A stretch of 64,000 nt of DNA from contig NZ_AP022589.1 in NCBI RefSeq assembly GCF_010731755.1, positions 3,968,001 through 4,032,000 of the forward strand, given 5' to 3'. How positions within the stretch are numbered: position 1 is the stretch's first letter; the number at the start of each line of letters is the position of its first letter. Below are positions 1 through 9,671 of this stretch, piece after piece. The stretch comes from Mycolicibacter minnesotensis. GTDB taxonomy: Bacteria; Actinomycetota; Actinomycetes; Mycobacteriales; Mycobacteriaceae. The notes beneath the pieces were generated by a model. That model was not told the DNA's origin. It saw nothing but the letters and a program-made list of their open reading frames with translations, and did no database searches. A program made the translations under genes and the position numbers.

Positions 1-2791
1 AGGCAGAAACCTCGACAGCTTCGGAACCCGTGACCGGCTGACGGTCGAGGACACCACGTATCAGATTCGACGCCTCGATCGCGTCGAGGGCTCGGCTCGT
101 CTGCCCTACAGCCTGAAGGTTCTGTTGGAGAACCTGCTGCGCAACGAGGACGGCCGTCTGGTCACCGCCGAGCAGATCAGCGCGATGGCCGCCTGGGATC
201 GCACCGCCGCGCACGGCCGCGAAATCGCCTACACGCCGGCACGCGTCCTGATGCAGGACTTCACCGGGGTGCCCTGCGTGGTCGACCTGGTCGCCATGCG
301 CGACGCGATCGCCGAACTGGGTGGCAAGACCACCCGCATCAACCCGCTGTGCCCGACCGAGCTGGTGATCGACCACTCGGTGATCGCCGATGTCTTCGGC
401 CGCGCCGATGCCTTCGCGATCAACACCGAGCTGGAGTTCGAGCGCAACGCCGAGCGCTACCAGCTGCTGCGCTGGGGACAGCAGGCGTTCGATGACTTCT
501 CCGTGGTCCCGCCCGGCACCGGCATCTGTCACCAGGTCAACCTCGAATACCTGGCACGCGTGGTGTTCACCCGCAGCAGTGCCGATGGCCCGCTGGCCTA
601 CCCCGACACCCTGGTCGGCACCGATTCGCACACCCCGATGGTCAACGGCCTGGGCGTGCTGGGTTGGGGCGTCGGCGGAATCGAGGCCGAGGCGGCCATG
701 CTCGGCCAACCGATGAGCATGCTGATCCCGCCGGTGGTCGGCCTCAAACTCACCGGCGAACTGCCGCCCGGCACCACCGCCACCGACCTGGTCCTCACCG
801 TCGCCGAACTGCTACGCGCCACCGGCGTGGTGGGCAAGTTCGTCGAGTTCTTCGGCCCGGGAGTGGCCAATGTTCCGCTGGCGAACCGCGCCACGATCGG
901 CAATATGAGCCCGGAATACGGGGCCACCTGCGCGATCTTCCCCGTCGATCGCGTGACCTGCGACTATCTGCGACTGACCGGCCGATCCGAACACCAGATC
1001 AAGCTGGTGGAGGCCTACACCAAAGAGCAGGGCATGTGGCATGACCCGGATCGCGAACCGGTGTATTCGCAGACGCTGGAGCTGGACCTGGGCAGTGTCG
1101 AGCCGTCGATCGCCGGCCCCAAACGCCCGCAGGACCGGATTCCCCTGCGCCTGGCCCCGCACACCGTCGCCGCACTGCTCGACGGCGCCGAGACCACCGC
1201 TCAGGCCCTGTCGGACCTGGACAAGGCGTCGGCGGATTCGTTCCCGGCCAGCGACCCGATCGCGTTCGGTCACTCCGAAGTGGAAGGCAAACCGAGGGAG
1301 CCGTGGGCCGGTGGGGACAAGCTCCCCTGGCGCACCGACGCCCAGCCGATCGAACTCGCCGACGGCACCCGCACCGAGATCGACAACGGCGACGTCGTGA
1401 TCGCCGCCATCACGTCCTGCACCAACACCTCCAACCCCTCGGTGATGGTCGGTGCGGCACTGTTGGCACGCAATGCCGTCGACAAGGGGCTGACACGCAA
1501 ACCCTGGGTGAAGACCACCTTGGCGCCCGGGTCGCGGGTGGTCACCGACTACTACGAGCGGGCGGGCCTGACCCCCTACCTGGACGCGCTCGGCTTCAAC
1601 CTGGTGGGCTACGGCTGCACCACCTGTATCGGCAACTCGGGACCCCTGATCCCCGAAGTGAGCCAGGCCGTCGTCGACAAGGACCTGACCGTGTGTTCGG
1701 TGCTGTCAGGCAACCGCAATTTCGAGGGCCGCATCCACCCCGAGGTCCGGATGAATTTCCTGGCGTCCCCGCCGCTGGTGGTCGCCTACGCGCTGGCCGG
1801 CACCCTGCGCGTCAACCTGCTGACCGACCCGTTGGGCACCGGCACCGGCGGCGAGCCGGTGTATCTGCGGGACATCTGGCCCACAGAAGCGGACGTGGAC
1901 GCCGTCGTAGGAGACAACTTGCATTCCGAGATGTTCACCACCAGCTACGCCGACGTCTTCACCGGCGACCAGCGGTGGCGATCGCTGGATGTTGCTGAGG
2001 GGAACACCTTCTCCTGGGCGCCGGAGTCCACCTATGTGCGCCGGCCCCCGTACTTCGACGGTATGACCCGCGAGCCGGCGGCACTCACCGATATCGCCGG
2101 AGCCCGGGTGCTGGCCAAACTCGGCGACTCGGTCACCACCGACCACATCAGCCCTGCCGGCTCCATTCGATTCGACGCTCCTGCGGGAAAGTATCTGTCG
2201 GAGAACGGAATCGAACGCAAGGACTTCAACTCCTACGGCTCTAGGCGCGGCAACCACGAGGTGATGATCCGCGGCACCTTCGCCAACGTGCGGCTGCGCA
2301 ACCAACTGGCGCCCGGCACCGAGGGCGGCTTCACCCGCGACTTCACCCAGCCGGACGGTCCGGTCAGCACCATCTACGACGCATCGGTGAACTACCTCGC
2401 CGCCGGGACCCCGTTGGTGATCCTGGCCGGGAAGGAATACGGATCCGGCTCCTCACGGGACTGGGCCGCCAAAGGCACTGCGCTGCTGGGAGTGCGAGCC
2501 GTCTTGGCGGTGTCCTACGAACGCATCCACCGATCCAACCTGATCGGCATGGGGGTGCTCCCCCTGCAGTTCCCCGACGGAACCGACGCGGACTCGCTGG
2601 GCCTGACCGGCGAAGAGACCCTCGACATCACCGGGGTTACCGCACTGGGCGAGAGCATCCCCGACACGGTGCAGGTACGGGCCGGTGACATCGAGTTCGA
2701 TGCCACGGTGCGTATCGACACCCCCGGCGAAGCCGACTACTACCGGCACGGCGGCATCATGCACTACGTGCTGCGGCAGTTGCTCGACTGA
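1..2791 (+). CDS. acn: Aconitate hydratase (aconitase A family), 5' end outside window
   Basis: Interconverts citrate and isocitrate in the TCA cycle through a [4Fe-4S] cluster. The frame is open from base 2, and the codons before position 125 already encode family sequence ([13 protein letters not shown]), so the true start lies only a few codons left of the window. The cluster cysteines are visible in SCTNTSN (Cys codon 1418) and GCTTCIG (Cys codons 1616 and 1625). Substrate-binding stretches [14 protein letters not shown] and the C-terminal swivel domain are intact. The total of roughly 930 residues suits the AcnA/IRP1 class. The neighbours are not those I recall for M. tuberculosis acn, and the sequence departs noticeably from that protein, so a second paralogue or a rearranged locus is possible. 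The gene is convergent with the next one, 10 bp away. Confidence 0.95.
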   Translation, partial: GRNLDSFGTRDRLTVEDTTYQIRRLDRVEGSARLPYSLKVLLENLLRNEDGRLVTAEQISAMAAWDRTAAHGREIAYTPARVLMQDFTGVPCVVDLVAMRDAIAELGGKTTRINPLCPTELVIDHSVIADVFGRADAFAINTELEFERNAERYQLLRWGQQAFDDFSVVPPGTGICHQVNLEYLARVVFTRSSADGPLAYPDTLVGTDSHTPMVNGLGVLGWGVGGIEAEAAMLGQPMSMLIPPVVGLKLTGELPPGTTATDLVLTVAELLRATGVVGKFVEFFGPGVANVPLANRATIGNMSPEYGATCAIFPVDRVTCDYLRLTGRSEHQIKLVEAYTKEQGMWHDPDREPVYSQTLELDLGSVEPSIAGPKRPQDRIPLRLAPHTVAALLDGAETTAQALSDLDKASADSFPASDPIAFGHSEVEGKPREPWAGGDKLPWRTDAQPIELADGTRTEIDNGDVVIAAITSCTNTSNPSVMVGAALLARNAVDKGLTRKPWVKTTLAPGSRVVTDYYERAGLTPYLDALGFNLVGYGCTTCIGNSGPLIPEVSQAVVDKDLTVCSVLSGNRNFEGRIHPEVRMNFLASPPLVVAYALAGTLRVNLLTDPLGTGTGGEPVYLRDIWPTEADVDAVVGDNLHSEMFTTSYADVFTGDQRWRSLDVAEGNTFSWAPESTYVRRPPYFDGMTREPAALTDIAGARVLAKLGDSVTTDHISPAGSIRFDAPAGKYLSENGIERKDFNSYGSRRGNHEVMIRGTFANVRLRNQLAPGTEGGFTRDFTQPDGPVSTIYDASVNYLAAGTPLVILAGKEYGSGSSRDWAAKGTALLGVRAVLAVSYERIHRSNLIGMGVLPLQFPDGTDADSLGLTGEETLDITGVTALGESIPDTVQVRAGDIEFDATVRIDTPGEADYYRHGGIMHYVLRQLLD

Positions 2792-2805
2792 GCGGGGGTG
2801 CTCAG
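2788..2805. terminator. Hairpin between convergent acn and ABC ATPase genes
   Basis: CTGAGC, a six-base loop GGGGGT, then GCTCAG form a perfect 6-bp stem. The stem contains the stop codons of both convergent genes. There is no T-run, as is common for actinobacterial hairpin terminators. The bidirectional terminator role is inferred. Confidence 0.35.
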
Positions 2806-3866
2806 CCGACGCGCACTCCGTCCATGTCGAAAAAGTGCAGGTCCGCCACGTCGGGACGCAGTGACAGCCGGGCGCCCCGCGTCACCTCGGTGTCGCCGGG
2901 AACCCGGGCGACCACCGAGTGCCGGGCCTGTGGATCCACCGTCGAGCCGTATAGATAGGTGTCGGCACCGAGTTCCTCGACGAAATCCACCTCGACCACG
3001 AGCCCGCCGTCGGCGATCCGCAAGTGCTCAGGCCGCACCCCGACCGTGACTGACGCTCCCGCGGAACCGATCCGACGATCTACTTCGATTCGGTAGCCGC
3101 CCAAAGCCACCCCGCCGTCGTTCACCGGCACGGTGAACAGGTTCATCGCCGGCGATCCGATGAATCCGGCGACGAAGACGTTGGCAGGGCTGCGGTAGAG
3201 CTCGCGTGGCGGCGCGCACTGCTGCAACACGCCTTCACGCAGCACCGCGACCCGATCCCCCATCGTCATGGCCTCGACCTGATCGTGGGTGACGTAGACG
3301 GTGGTGATCCCCAGTCGACGTTGCAGTTCCGCGATCTGATTACGGGTCTGCACCCGCAGCATGGCGTCGAGGTTAGACAGCGGCTCGTCCATCAAGAACA
3401 CCTGCGGGCGCCGCACGATCGCGCGGCCCATCGCAACTCGCTGACGCTCGCCGCCGGACAGGTCCTTGGGTTTGCGCGACAACAGCTCGGACAGGCCCAG
3501 CAACTGGGCGGCCTCGGAGACCCTGGCGCGGATCTCGGCCTTGGGTGTCTTGGCGATCTTGAGCGCGAATCCCATGTTCTGGGCCACGGTCATGTGCGGG
3601 TAAAGCGCGTAGTTCTGAAACACCATCGCGATGTCGCGGTCTCCGGGGTCAGTCCCGGTCACGTCGCGGTCGCCGATGTAGATGTGCCCGGAGTCAACGG
3701 GTTCCAGGCCCGCCAGCATCCGCAACGTCGTGGTCTTGCCGCAACCCGAGGGCCCGACCAGCACCATGAATTCGCCGTCTCGCACAGCCAGGTCTAACGC
3801 GTCGAGCGCGGGACGGCCAGCACCGGGATAGTTCCGGGTCGCCGCGTCGAAGGTCACTGCTGCCAC
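2802..3866 (-). CDS. Sugar ABC transporter ATP-binding protein (UgpC/MsmK class)
   Basis: Cytoplasmic ATPase that powers the importer encoded just upstream. The 354-residue protein has Walker A GPSGCGKT (about 38-45), signature LSGGERQR (about 136), Walker B LMDEP with the D-loop SNLD, and a C-terminal TOBE/MalK-like regulatory domain from about residue 240. Start: GTG at 3866 has AGGAG six bases upstream and lies 13 bases after the permease stop. A longer in-frame extension to 3914 would run into the permease gene and is rejected. It is the last gene of a minus-strand operon of binding protein, two permeases and ATPase, the order I recall for Rv2041c-Rv2038c. The sugar is not evident from the sequence. 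Confidence 0.93.
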   Translation of the reverse strand: MAAVTFDAATRNYPGAGRPALDALDLAVRDGEFMVLVGPSGCGKTTTLRMLAGLEPVDSGHIYIGDRDVTGTDPGDRDIAMVFQNYALYPHMTVAQNMGFALKIAKTPKAEIRARVSEAAQLLGLSELLSRKPKDLSGGERQRVAMGRAIVRRPQVFLMDEPLSNLDAMLRVQTRNQIAELQRRLGITTVYVTHDQVEAMTMGDRVAVLREGVLQQCAPPRELYRSPANVFVAGFIGSPAMNLFTVPVNDGGVALGGYRIEVDRRIGSAGASVTVGVRPEHLRIADGGLVVEVDFVEELGADTYLYGSTVDPQARHSVVARVPGDTEVTRGARLSLRPDVADLHFFDMDGVRVG

Positions 3867-3879
3867 TGTGTTCTCCTGA

Positions 3880-4731
3880 CTACCGTCCGCCGAAACCGGT
3901 CGCCGCGATTCCACTGACGAAGGCGCGCTGGGCGATCGCGTAGATCACCACCAACGGTGCCAGCATCAACATGGATGCCGCCATCAACACCGGCCATTCG
4001 GCGACGTACTCCCCCTGCATCCATACCAATCCCAGAGTCAGGGTGGCGATGCCCTTGCGCTGGATCATCAACAGCGGCCACAAGAAGTCGTTCCAGACGT
4101 TGATCCAGGTCAGTACCGCCAACACCATGACCGCAGGTTTGGCGTGCGGCAACAGGATCCGCCAATAGATGGTCCACGGCGAACAGCCGTCCAGAATGGC
4201 GGCCTCTTCCAGGTCCGCGGGAAGAGTGACGAAGAACTGCCGCATCAGATAGGTGCCGAATGCACTGCCGAACAACCCGGGAATGATCATCGCCCACATG
4301 GTGTCGGTCCATCCGAAGACCCGCATCAGGATGAACTGCGGTATCACCGTGACCGTCAACGGCACCATCAGCGTCGCCAGGTACACCACGAACAGGGTGT
4401 CGCGTCCGGTGAACGGCAATCGCGCAAAGGCGTAGCCGGCCAACGAGCAGAAGAAGACCTGACCGGCCGTGACGCAGCCGGCGTAGAGGACGGTGTTGAT
4501 CAGCATGTGCCAGAACGGCATCCGGGCAAACACCTCGGCGTAGTTCGACCACTGAAGATGCTCCGGCAGTAGCGCAGGCTGGCTGATCTCGGACTGGCGC
4601 TTCAGCGACCCCGCCAGGGCCCACAGAATCGGGAACAGTGCGCAGGCTGCGACGGCGCCCAACCCGGTGTAGACCCCCAGCAGCCCGCCGATGCGGTGCC
4701 GCGCGGCCGGCCCTGAGCGGCGGGCCTTCAC
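3880..4731 (-). CDS. Sugar ABC transporter permease (MalG type)
   Basis: Inner-membrane permease subunit of 283 residues with about six hydrophobic segments. The cytoplasmic EAA loop is visible as EEAAILDGCSPWTIYWRI in the second half; this loop docks on the ATPase. Start: GTG at 4731 overlaps the TGA of the upstream permease (GTGA), which indicates translational coupling and fits the family length. Upstream in-frame codons lie inside the other permease gene and are not used. It pairs with the MalF-type permease at 4728-5612 to form the channel. Confidence 0.93.
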   Translation of the reverse strand: MKARRSGPAARHRIGGLLGVYTGLGAVAACALFPILWALAGSLKRQSEISQPALLPEHLQWSNYAEVFARMPFWHMLINTVLYAGCVTAGQVFFCSLAGYAFARLPFTGRDTLFVVYLATLMVPLTVTVIPQFILMRVFGWTDTMWAMIIPGLFGSAFGTYLMRQFFVTLPADLEEAAILDGCSPWTIYWRILLPHAKPAVMVLAVLTWINVWNDFLWPLLMIQRKGIATLTLGLVWMQGEYVAEWPVLMAASMLMLAPLVVIYAIAQRAFVSGIAATGFGGR

Positions 4732-5612
4732 TGCTGCACCGCGTTTCGGCGCGAGAGCCGCAACTGGACGACGGTCAAGACCAGCAACACCGCAAACATC
4801 ACCCAGGCCAATGCCGCGGCGTACCCGAAGTCCAGGAAGGCAAAGGCATGCTGGAACAACATGATGGCCAACACATAGGTACCGGTCTCGGGGCCGCCGC
4901 TGCTTCCGGTGAGCACGTACACCAGATCGAACGCCTGGAAGGCGTTGATCACCGAGATCACCACCACAAACCACACCGCGCCGCGGATCATCGGCACGGT
5001 GATCGACACGAAGCGCCGCACCTCTCCCGCGCCATCGATCCGGGCCGCCTCATGCAGGGAGTCCGGTACCCCCTGCATGGCCGCCAGCAGAATCACCGTC
5101 GCGAACGGGACGCTCTTCCAGACGCTGACCAGACACAACGAGGCCATCGCCCAGTGTGGTTCGGTGAGCCACGGGACCGGGCCGACACCGAACCACCCCA
5201 ATGCGATGTTGAGCAGCCCGCTGTCGGTGTTGAACACGAACTGCCACACCACCGCGATCACCACCGACGAGACCGCCAATGGCAGAAATGCGATGGCCCG
5301 AAACAGGCCGATGCCCTTGACCGTGCGATTGAGCAGTCCGGCCACCGCCAGGCTGATCAGGACCGTCGGGACCACGGTCCCGACGGTGAACACCGCCGTA
5401 TTGCGGACCGCGATACCGAACAGCGGGTCGGCAGTGAACAGTTCCCGATAATTGGCCGCGCCCACGAACGTCGGCGCCCTGAACAGGTCCCAGCGCTGGA
5501 CACTCATATACAGCGAGAACGCCAGGGGGAAGGCCATGAACACCGCAACCCCCGCCAGGTTCGGGGCGATGAACCAGCGGCCCGCGCGGGCACGTCTGCG
5601 AGTGGGATTCAT
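4728..5612 (-). CDS. Sugar ABC transporter permease (MalF type)
   Basis: Membrane permease of 294 residues. A positively charged N-terminus (MNPTRRRARAGR) precedes the first membrane helix, and about six helices follow. The EAA loop reads HEAARIDGAGEVRRFVSI. ATG at 5612 overlaps the stop of the binding-protein gene by four bases (ATGA), and its own stop overlaps the start of the next permease, so the three genes are translationally coupled. Homologous to the UgpA/MalF family; the substrate is unknown. Confidence 0.93.
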   Translation of the reverse strand: MNPTRRRARAGRWFIAPNLAGVAVFMAFPLAFSLYMSVQRWDLFRAPTFVGAANYRELFTADPLFGIAVRNTAVFTVGTVVPTVLISLAVAGLLNRTVKGIGLFRAIAFLPLAVSSVVIAVVWQFVFNTDSGLLNIALGWFGVGPVPWLTEPHWAMASLCLVSVWKSVPFATVILLAAMQGVPDSLHEAARIDGAGEVRRFVSITVPMIRGAVWFVVVISVINAFQAFDLVYVLTGSSGGPETGTYVLAIMLFQHAFAFLDFGYAAALAWVMFAVLLVLTVVQLRLSRRNAVQQ

Positions 5613-6949
5613 GTCGAGGCCAGCACTTCGTCGATCTGCGGTGTGAGATCACGTTTCAGACTGGCCGCGGGCCGCTTGCCGCGCAGCACCGGGCCGATGG
5701 CCCGGTCCATCAACGCGTGGACCTTCTGCCACTCCGGGGAGATCGGCAGTCCCTCCGAATGCGCCGGACCACCCGTCAGCACCTCGAGGTGGCCGATCCC
5801 GGCGTGTGCCGCGGCGAATCCCGGCGACGTGATCGCCGAACGCAGTACCGGAACGAAGAGCCCGGAGCCTGCGATCAACCCCTGACCTACCGGGCCCGCC
5901 GCGAACTTCACGAACTCCCACGCCTGCTCTCGATGTCGGCTGTCGTCCGCGATAGCCAGACCGGTGCTGCCGATCGCGGACCGGGCGGCCAAACCCTTAG
6001 CGGCAGCCGCCGGCCCGGTCGGCAGCACCGCCACGTCGAAGTCGAGATCTTCGGCCTGCGCGAAGGTCTGATAGCGCCAGTGCCCACCGAGGGCCATCGC
6101 CGCATTGCCCGCGCTGAACAGGCCCATGGTCGACATGGACTGGGTATCCGCCGCGGCGGGCGCCACGCGATGCCGGTTGGCCAGATCCGCGTAGAACTGG
6201 ATACCGGCGAGAAAGTCGTCGTCGTCGAAGTTCAGGTGCGTCGGATTGAACCGCGGCACCGCCCACGGCGTGCCGTTGTTCATGCCGAACAACGCCGCGG
6301 AATAGGGCGGTGACCAGGTGTCGACGAAGCCCCACTGGTTGGTTCGGCCGTGTGCAGACCGTTGGGTCAGTGCGGTGGCGGTGGCCAGGAACTCGTCGAA
6401 GGTCCAGGGTGTGTCCCAACGACCTGGGGGTGGCGCCAGACCGGCCTCGGTGAAGATCCGGCTGTTGTAGAACAGGAAGGCACCCGACCACTGCTCGGGG
6501 AACGCGTACTGGCCGCCGTTGAAACCGAACGTCTCATAGAGCGCAGGAATGCTGTCGGCATGCAAAGTCGCCGCGAACTGCCGATCCCGATCCAACAGGG
6601 TGTTGAGGTCCGCCAGGACGCCGCGCTCGGCAAGCCCCGCGTAGTTGAACTCCCAGGCCATCAGCACATCCGGGCACTTGCCGCCGGCACAGAACGTCGA
6701 CATCTGTTGGGTCGGGTCGCCGCCGGCCAATATCGCGCGCACCCGGATGCCGGGGTGCTCACGCTGGAACGCGTCGACGATCCGCATCCGGGCCTCGGCT
6801 TCTTCCGGGTTGGCCGCGAAGAAGAAGGTCAGTGCGTCATCGTCATTGCCGCAGGCCGATGTCCACGGCAGCAGCGCCGCCGTCCCGAGCGCGCCGGCGC
6901 CGCGCAGCAGGGTGCGTCGCGGGAGCGCACGCGCACCGGACGACAGCAC
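5609..6949 (-). CDS. Sugar-binding lipoprotein of ABC importer (Tat-type signal)
   Basis: Extracytoplasmic solute-binding protein of family 1, about 446 residues (recalled Rv2041c is 439). The N-terminus has twin arginines (LPRRTLLRG, residues 9-17), a hydrophobic stretch and a lipobox ending TSAC with Cys about 33, so Tat export and lipidation are likely. Aromatic and acidic residues through the mature part fit carbohydrate binding. Start: GTG at 6949, 11 bases after the YhgE gene stop. The frame is open further upstream, but that part lies inside the YhgE gene and encodes no signal peptide. No strong ribosome binding site is visible. The ligand cannot be deduced. Confidence 0.9.
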   Translation of the reverse strand: MLSSGARALPRRTLLRGAGALGTAALLPWTSACGNDDDALTFFFAANPEEAEARMRIVDAFQREHPGIRVRAILAGGDPTQQMSTFCAGGKCPDVLMAWEFNYAGLAERGVLADLNTLLDRDRQFAATLHADSIPALYETFGFNGGQYAFPEQWSGAFLFYNSRIFTEAGLAPPPGRWDTPWTFDEFLATATALTQRSAHGRTNQWGFVDTWSPPYSAALFGMNNGTPWAVPRFNPTHLNFDDDDFLAGIQFYADLANRHRVAPAAADTQSMSTMGLFSAGNAAMALGGHWRYQTFAQAEDLDFDVAVLPTGPAAAAKGLAARSAIGSTGLAIADDSRHREQAWEFVKFAAGPVGQGLIAGSGLFVPVLRSAITSPGFAAAHAGIGHLEVLTGGPAHSEGLPISPEWQKVHALMDRAIGPVLRGKRPAASLKRDLTPQIDEVLAST

Positions 6950-6959
6950 CGGGGAACCG

Positions 6960-8873
6960 TCAGACTTCGATCGGTGGGTAGAGGCGCTCGAGGGTGAATT
7001 GGCGATCTCGTCGTGCCGCCCAGGAGCTGGCGGCCAACGACACCACCAGGATGCCCGCCAGCACGGCGACCGACGTCCACATCCGCTCGTCGATGCCACC
7101 GACGGTCAGCTGCCGTAACCCGTTGACGGCGTAGGTCATCGGGTCGTAGGGGTGCAGTATCTGGAAGGGTTTCGCGGTGGTCTCCACCGGATACACGCCG
7201 CCGGAGGACACCAGCTGGAACATCAGGAAAGCCAGAGTGAACACCCGGCCGACAGCCACCCCGAGCAGGGCGTTGAAGGCCTGGATCATCGCCAGGAACG
7301 ACGCGGCGATCAATCCCAGGAAGGCGACCGTTCCCAGCGCGTATCTGGCCTGCAATCCCACGCCGAAGTGCACCACCGTGTACATCAGCAAGACCTGGCA
7401 GATCCCCAACAACAGGGCCGGCCAGTATGAGGCGAGCACGACTCGCAGTGCGCCTACACCGTTGACGATGGCGCGAGTCTGCAACGGTGTCAGCAACATC
7501 CACACGATCAGTGATCCGATGAACAGTGCCAGCGGCAGGAAGAACGGCGCGAAGCCGGTGCCGAAGGTGGCCGCGTGGTGGGTGAAATCCATGTCGACAC
7601 CGACCGGACTGGCCAGGGTCGCAGACACCTCGACTCGCTGTTGATCGGTGATGGTCGAGGCACGCTGATCGGCCTCACCCAGCCCTGAGGCCAGCTGCGC
7701 GGCACCGTCCTTGAGCTGATTGCTCCCGTCCGTCAACTGGACCAGGCCGTCGCTGAGTTGGCGCCCACCGGCCTCCAGCGCGGCGGCGCCGTCGCGAAGC
7801 GCGATCACATCCGACCTCAGACCACCGTCGAGAACGTGCGTCATGAAGGTGCGCAGCCCACTGTTCGGATCGGCCAGATCCGTCTCCAGCTCTTGAGTGT
7901 TCGCGCGCAGTTCGGCCAGCCCCTCATCGGTGGCCGGGTCGATACCCTCGACATCGAGCAGACGCTGGGCGCCGGCAAGGGTGTCACCGAGTCCCTGCAC
8001 CGCCGGGTCAGGGTTGGCGCGCAGGCCCTCGACCACCTGATTGACGATCCCCGCGGCCTGCTGATAGTTGACGTTGAGCGAGGCGATGCGATCGGTCACC
8101 GTCTTGAGGTTGCCGCCGAGCCTGCCGGCAGCCGCTCCCGCCGCGTTGGGGTCGAAACCCATGGCAGCCAGGTCGTCGGTCACCTTGATCAACGGCTCGG
8201 TGGCATGGTGGACGCCGGTCGAGAGCTGACGGATGCCATCGGCAAGCGCGACTGATCCATCGCGGGCGGTTGCCAGGTTCTCGGCCAACGTCGCCGAACC
8301 GTCGGCAATCTGCCCCGCGCCGTCGGCGGCCTTCTTGACTTCGTCGGTCACCTGATTCAATGCGGTGCCGATCACCTCCTGGCCGACCTTGGCGCTCACC
8401 TCGTTGAGCACCTCGCGGGCGGCGTTCTGCCCCATCACCGAGGCCAGGTAGTTGTTGGCGTCGTTGAAACGGAACTGGATCTGAGCCTTCTGCGGGTGCG
8501 GCCCCGCCGGTGACACCACCGCCTCGCTGAAGTCCGCGGGCAGGGTGATCGAGAAGTAGTACGTGCCGTCGGAAACCCCTCTGGTGGCTTGGCTTTCCGA
8601 CACCTGGTGCAGATCGAGTTGCTTGGAATCCACCAGCGCGCGGGTGACTTCATCGCCGGCATGCAACTGCTCACCGGAGACCACGGCCCCGGTGTCCTGG
8701 TTGACCAGGGCGACGGGGATTTTGTCAATGGCGGCGAACGGATTCCAGAACGCCCACAGATACATGGCTCCATACAGCAGCGGCAGCACGATGATGGTGA
8801 TCAGCGCCAGCCGCGGCATGGTTCCGCGCGAATAGCGTTTCAGGTCGGTGCCCAGCGACATTCCGGCGAGCAT
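6960..8873 (-). CDS. YhgE/Pip-family membrane protein (ABC-2 type permease-like)
   Basis: A 637-residue protein. One N-terminal membrane helix (about 22-42) is followed by a roughly 400-residue extracytoplasmic region rich in heptad-like repeats (repeated DGxxQLxDG/ADGSATLAE blocks), then five or six C-terminal helices (about 445-620). This is the YhgE/phage-infection-protein architecture, related to ABC-2 exporters. ATG at 8873 is two bases after the stop of the ATPase gene, suggesting a functional pair. In other bacteria the family is tied to phage adsorption or secretion across the envelope; here the substrate is unknown. The sugar importer genes follow after 10 bp, so all six genes may share a transcript. 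Confidence 0.88.
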   Translation of the reverse strand: MLAGMSLGTDLKRYSRGTMPRLALITIIVLPLLYGAMYLWAFWNPFAAIDKIPVALVNQDTGAVVSGEQLHAGDEVTRALVDSKQLDLHQVSESQATRGVSDGTYYFSITLPADFSEAVVSPAGPHPQKAQIQFRFNDANNYLASVMGQNAAREVLNEVSAKVGQEVIGTALNQVTDEVKKAADGAGQIADGSATLAENLATARDGSVALADGIRQLSTGVHHATEPLIKVTDDLAAMGFDPNAAGAAAGRLGGNLKTVTDRIASLNVNYQQAAGIVNQVVEGLRANPDPAVQGLGDTLAGAQRLLDVEGIDPATDEGLAELRANTQELETDLADPNSGLRTFMTHVLDGGLRSDVIALRDGAAALEAGGRQLSDGLVQLTDGSNQLKDGAAQLASGLGEADQRASTITDQQRVEVSATLASPVGVDMDFTHHAATFGTGFAPFFLPLALFIGSLIVWMLLTPLQTRAIVNGVGALRVVLASYWPALLLGICQVLLMYTVVHFGVGLQARYALGTVAFLGLIAASFLAMIQAFNALLGVAVGRVFTLAFLMFQLVSSGGVYPVETTAKPFQILHPYDPMTYAVNGLRQLTVGGIDERMWTSVAVLAGILVVSLAASSWAARRDRQFTLERLYPPIEV

Positions 8874-8875
8874 GG

Positions 8876-9604
8876 TCAGGCGTTCCTCTTCTCGTGACGG
8901 CCGTGGACGAGCTCGGCGCGCTCTAGATGGTCGACGGTGATCTGTGCAGCAAGACCGAATCCATCGGGAATCGGATTGGCCGACGAGGTGATCACGGTCT
9001 GCTGTGCTCCCAGGGCGACCAGCCGCGTCAGCAGAATGGCGCGATCGCGACTGTTCTTGATCTCGTCGATGCTGCCGACCACCAGCAATGGTGGGCGTGC
9101 GGTGTTGGCCAGGGCGATCCGCAGCAGCAACCCGGTCAATTCGTCGAGGTGCTCGACGTAGTCGTGCATCTGGGGCAACGGCAGGTCGCCGAAGACCGGG
9201 CCGCAGATCACGTCGCGCTCGGCATCACCGGCGCGGCGGACCAGCTGGTACCAGGGTGCATCCCAGCGGATCTGTTCGGTGATCAGGTCTTCGACCGTCA
9301 CGGACTCGAATATCGCGTCGATCTGTTCGATTCCGGCCAGCGCAGCGTTGTCGAAGATGTCGCGAGCCCGCCGGTGCCCGAGCACGGTGAGGGTGCCCGA
9401 CGACGGCTTCATCCGGCCCGCCAAGTTCATCATCAGTGCGGTACGCCCCGATCCGGGAGGACCGACCAGCACGGTGGCACCACCGGCGGGAATGTCCAGG
9501 TCGAGCGGCCCGAAGACCCGCCCCCACGGCCCGGTCATCGTGATGCCGCGGGCGGTCACCGCCACGGGCGGCTTGGCCTCTTCGGCTTGCGTGTCATCTG
9601 GCAC
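8876..9604 (-). CDS. ABC transporter ATP-binding protein paired with YhgE, atypical motifs
   Basis: A 242-residue cytoplasmic ABC domain. Walker A reads GPPGSGRT: the usual lysine is arginine, confirmed at codon level as CGT. The signature region LTGLLLRIALAN is far from LSGGQ, and Walker B is shifted (VVGSIDEI). Similar ATPases accompany YhgE proteins in actinobacteria, so this is probably the energising or regulatory subunit for the downstream membrane protein. Start: GTG at 9604, with AGGGG eight bases upstream. Whether it hydrolyses ATP normally is open. Confidence 0.85.
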   Translation of the reverse strand: MPDDTQAEEAKPPVAVTARGITMTGPWGRVFGPLDLDIPAGGATVLVGPPGSGRTALMMNLAGRMKPSSGTLTVLGHRRARDIFDNAALAGIEQIDAIFESVTVEDLITEQIRWDAPWYQLVRRAGDAERDVICGPVFGDLPLPQMHDYVEHLDELTGLLLRIALANTARPPLLVVGSIDEIKNSRDRAILLTRLVALGAQQTVITSSANPIPDGFGLAAQITVDHLERAELVHGRHEKRNA

Positions 9605-9671
9605 GGACGTTCCCCTCACACATCGGTTCGCGTGACCCATCAAAGCAGAATCGGGCTGCTGTGAAGCGTCC

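Noticed and set aside
3866..3914. Longer N-terminus for the sugar ABC ATPase
   Set aside because: GTG 3866 has an ideal AGGAG, and the extension runs into the preceding permease gene.
6949..7099. Longer N-terminus for the sugar-binding lipoprotein
   Set aside because: The extra codons lie inside the YhgE gene and would bury the twin-arginine signal peptide and lipobox.
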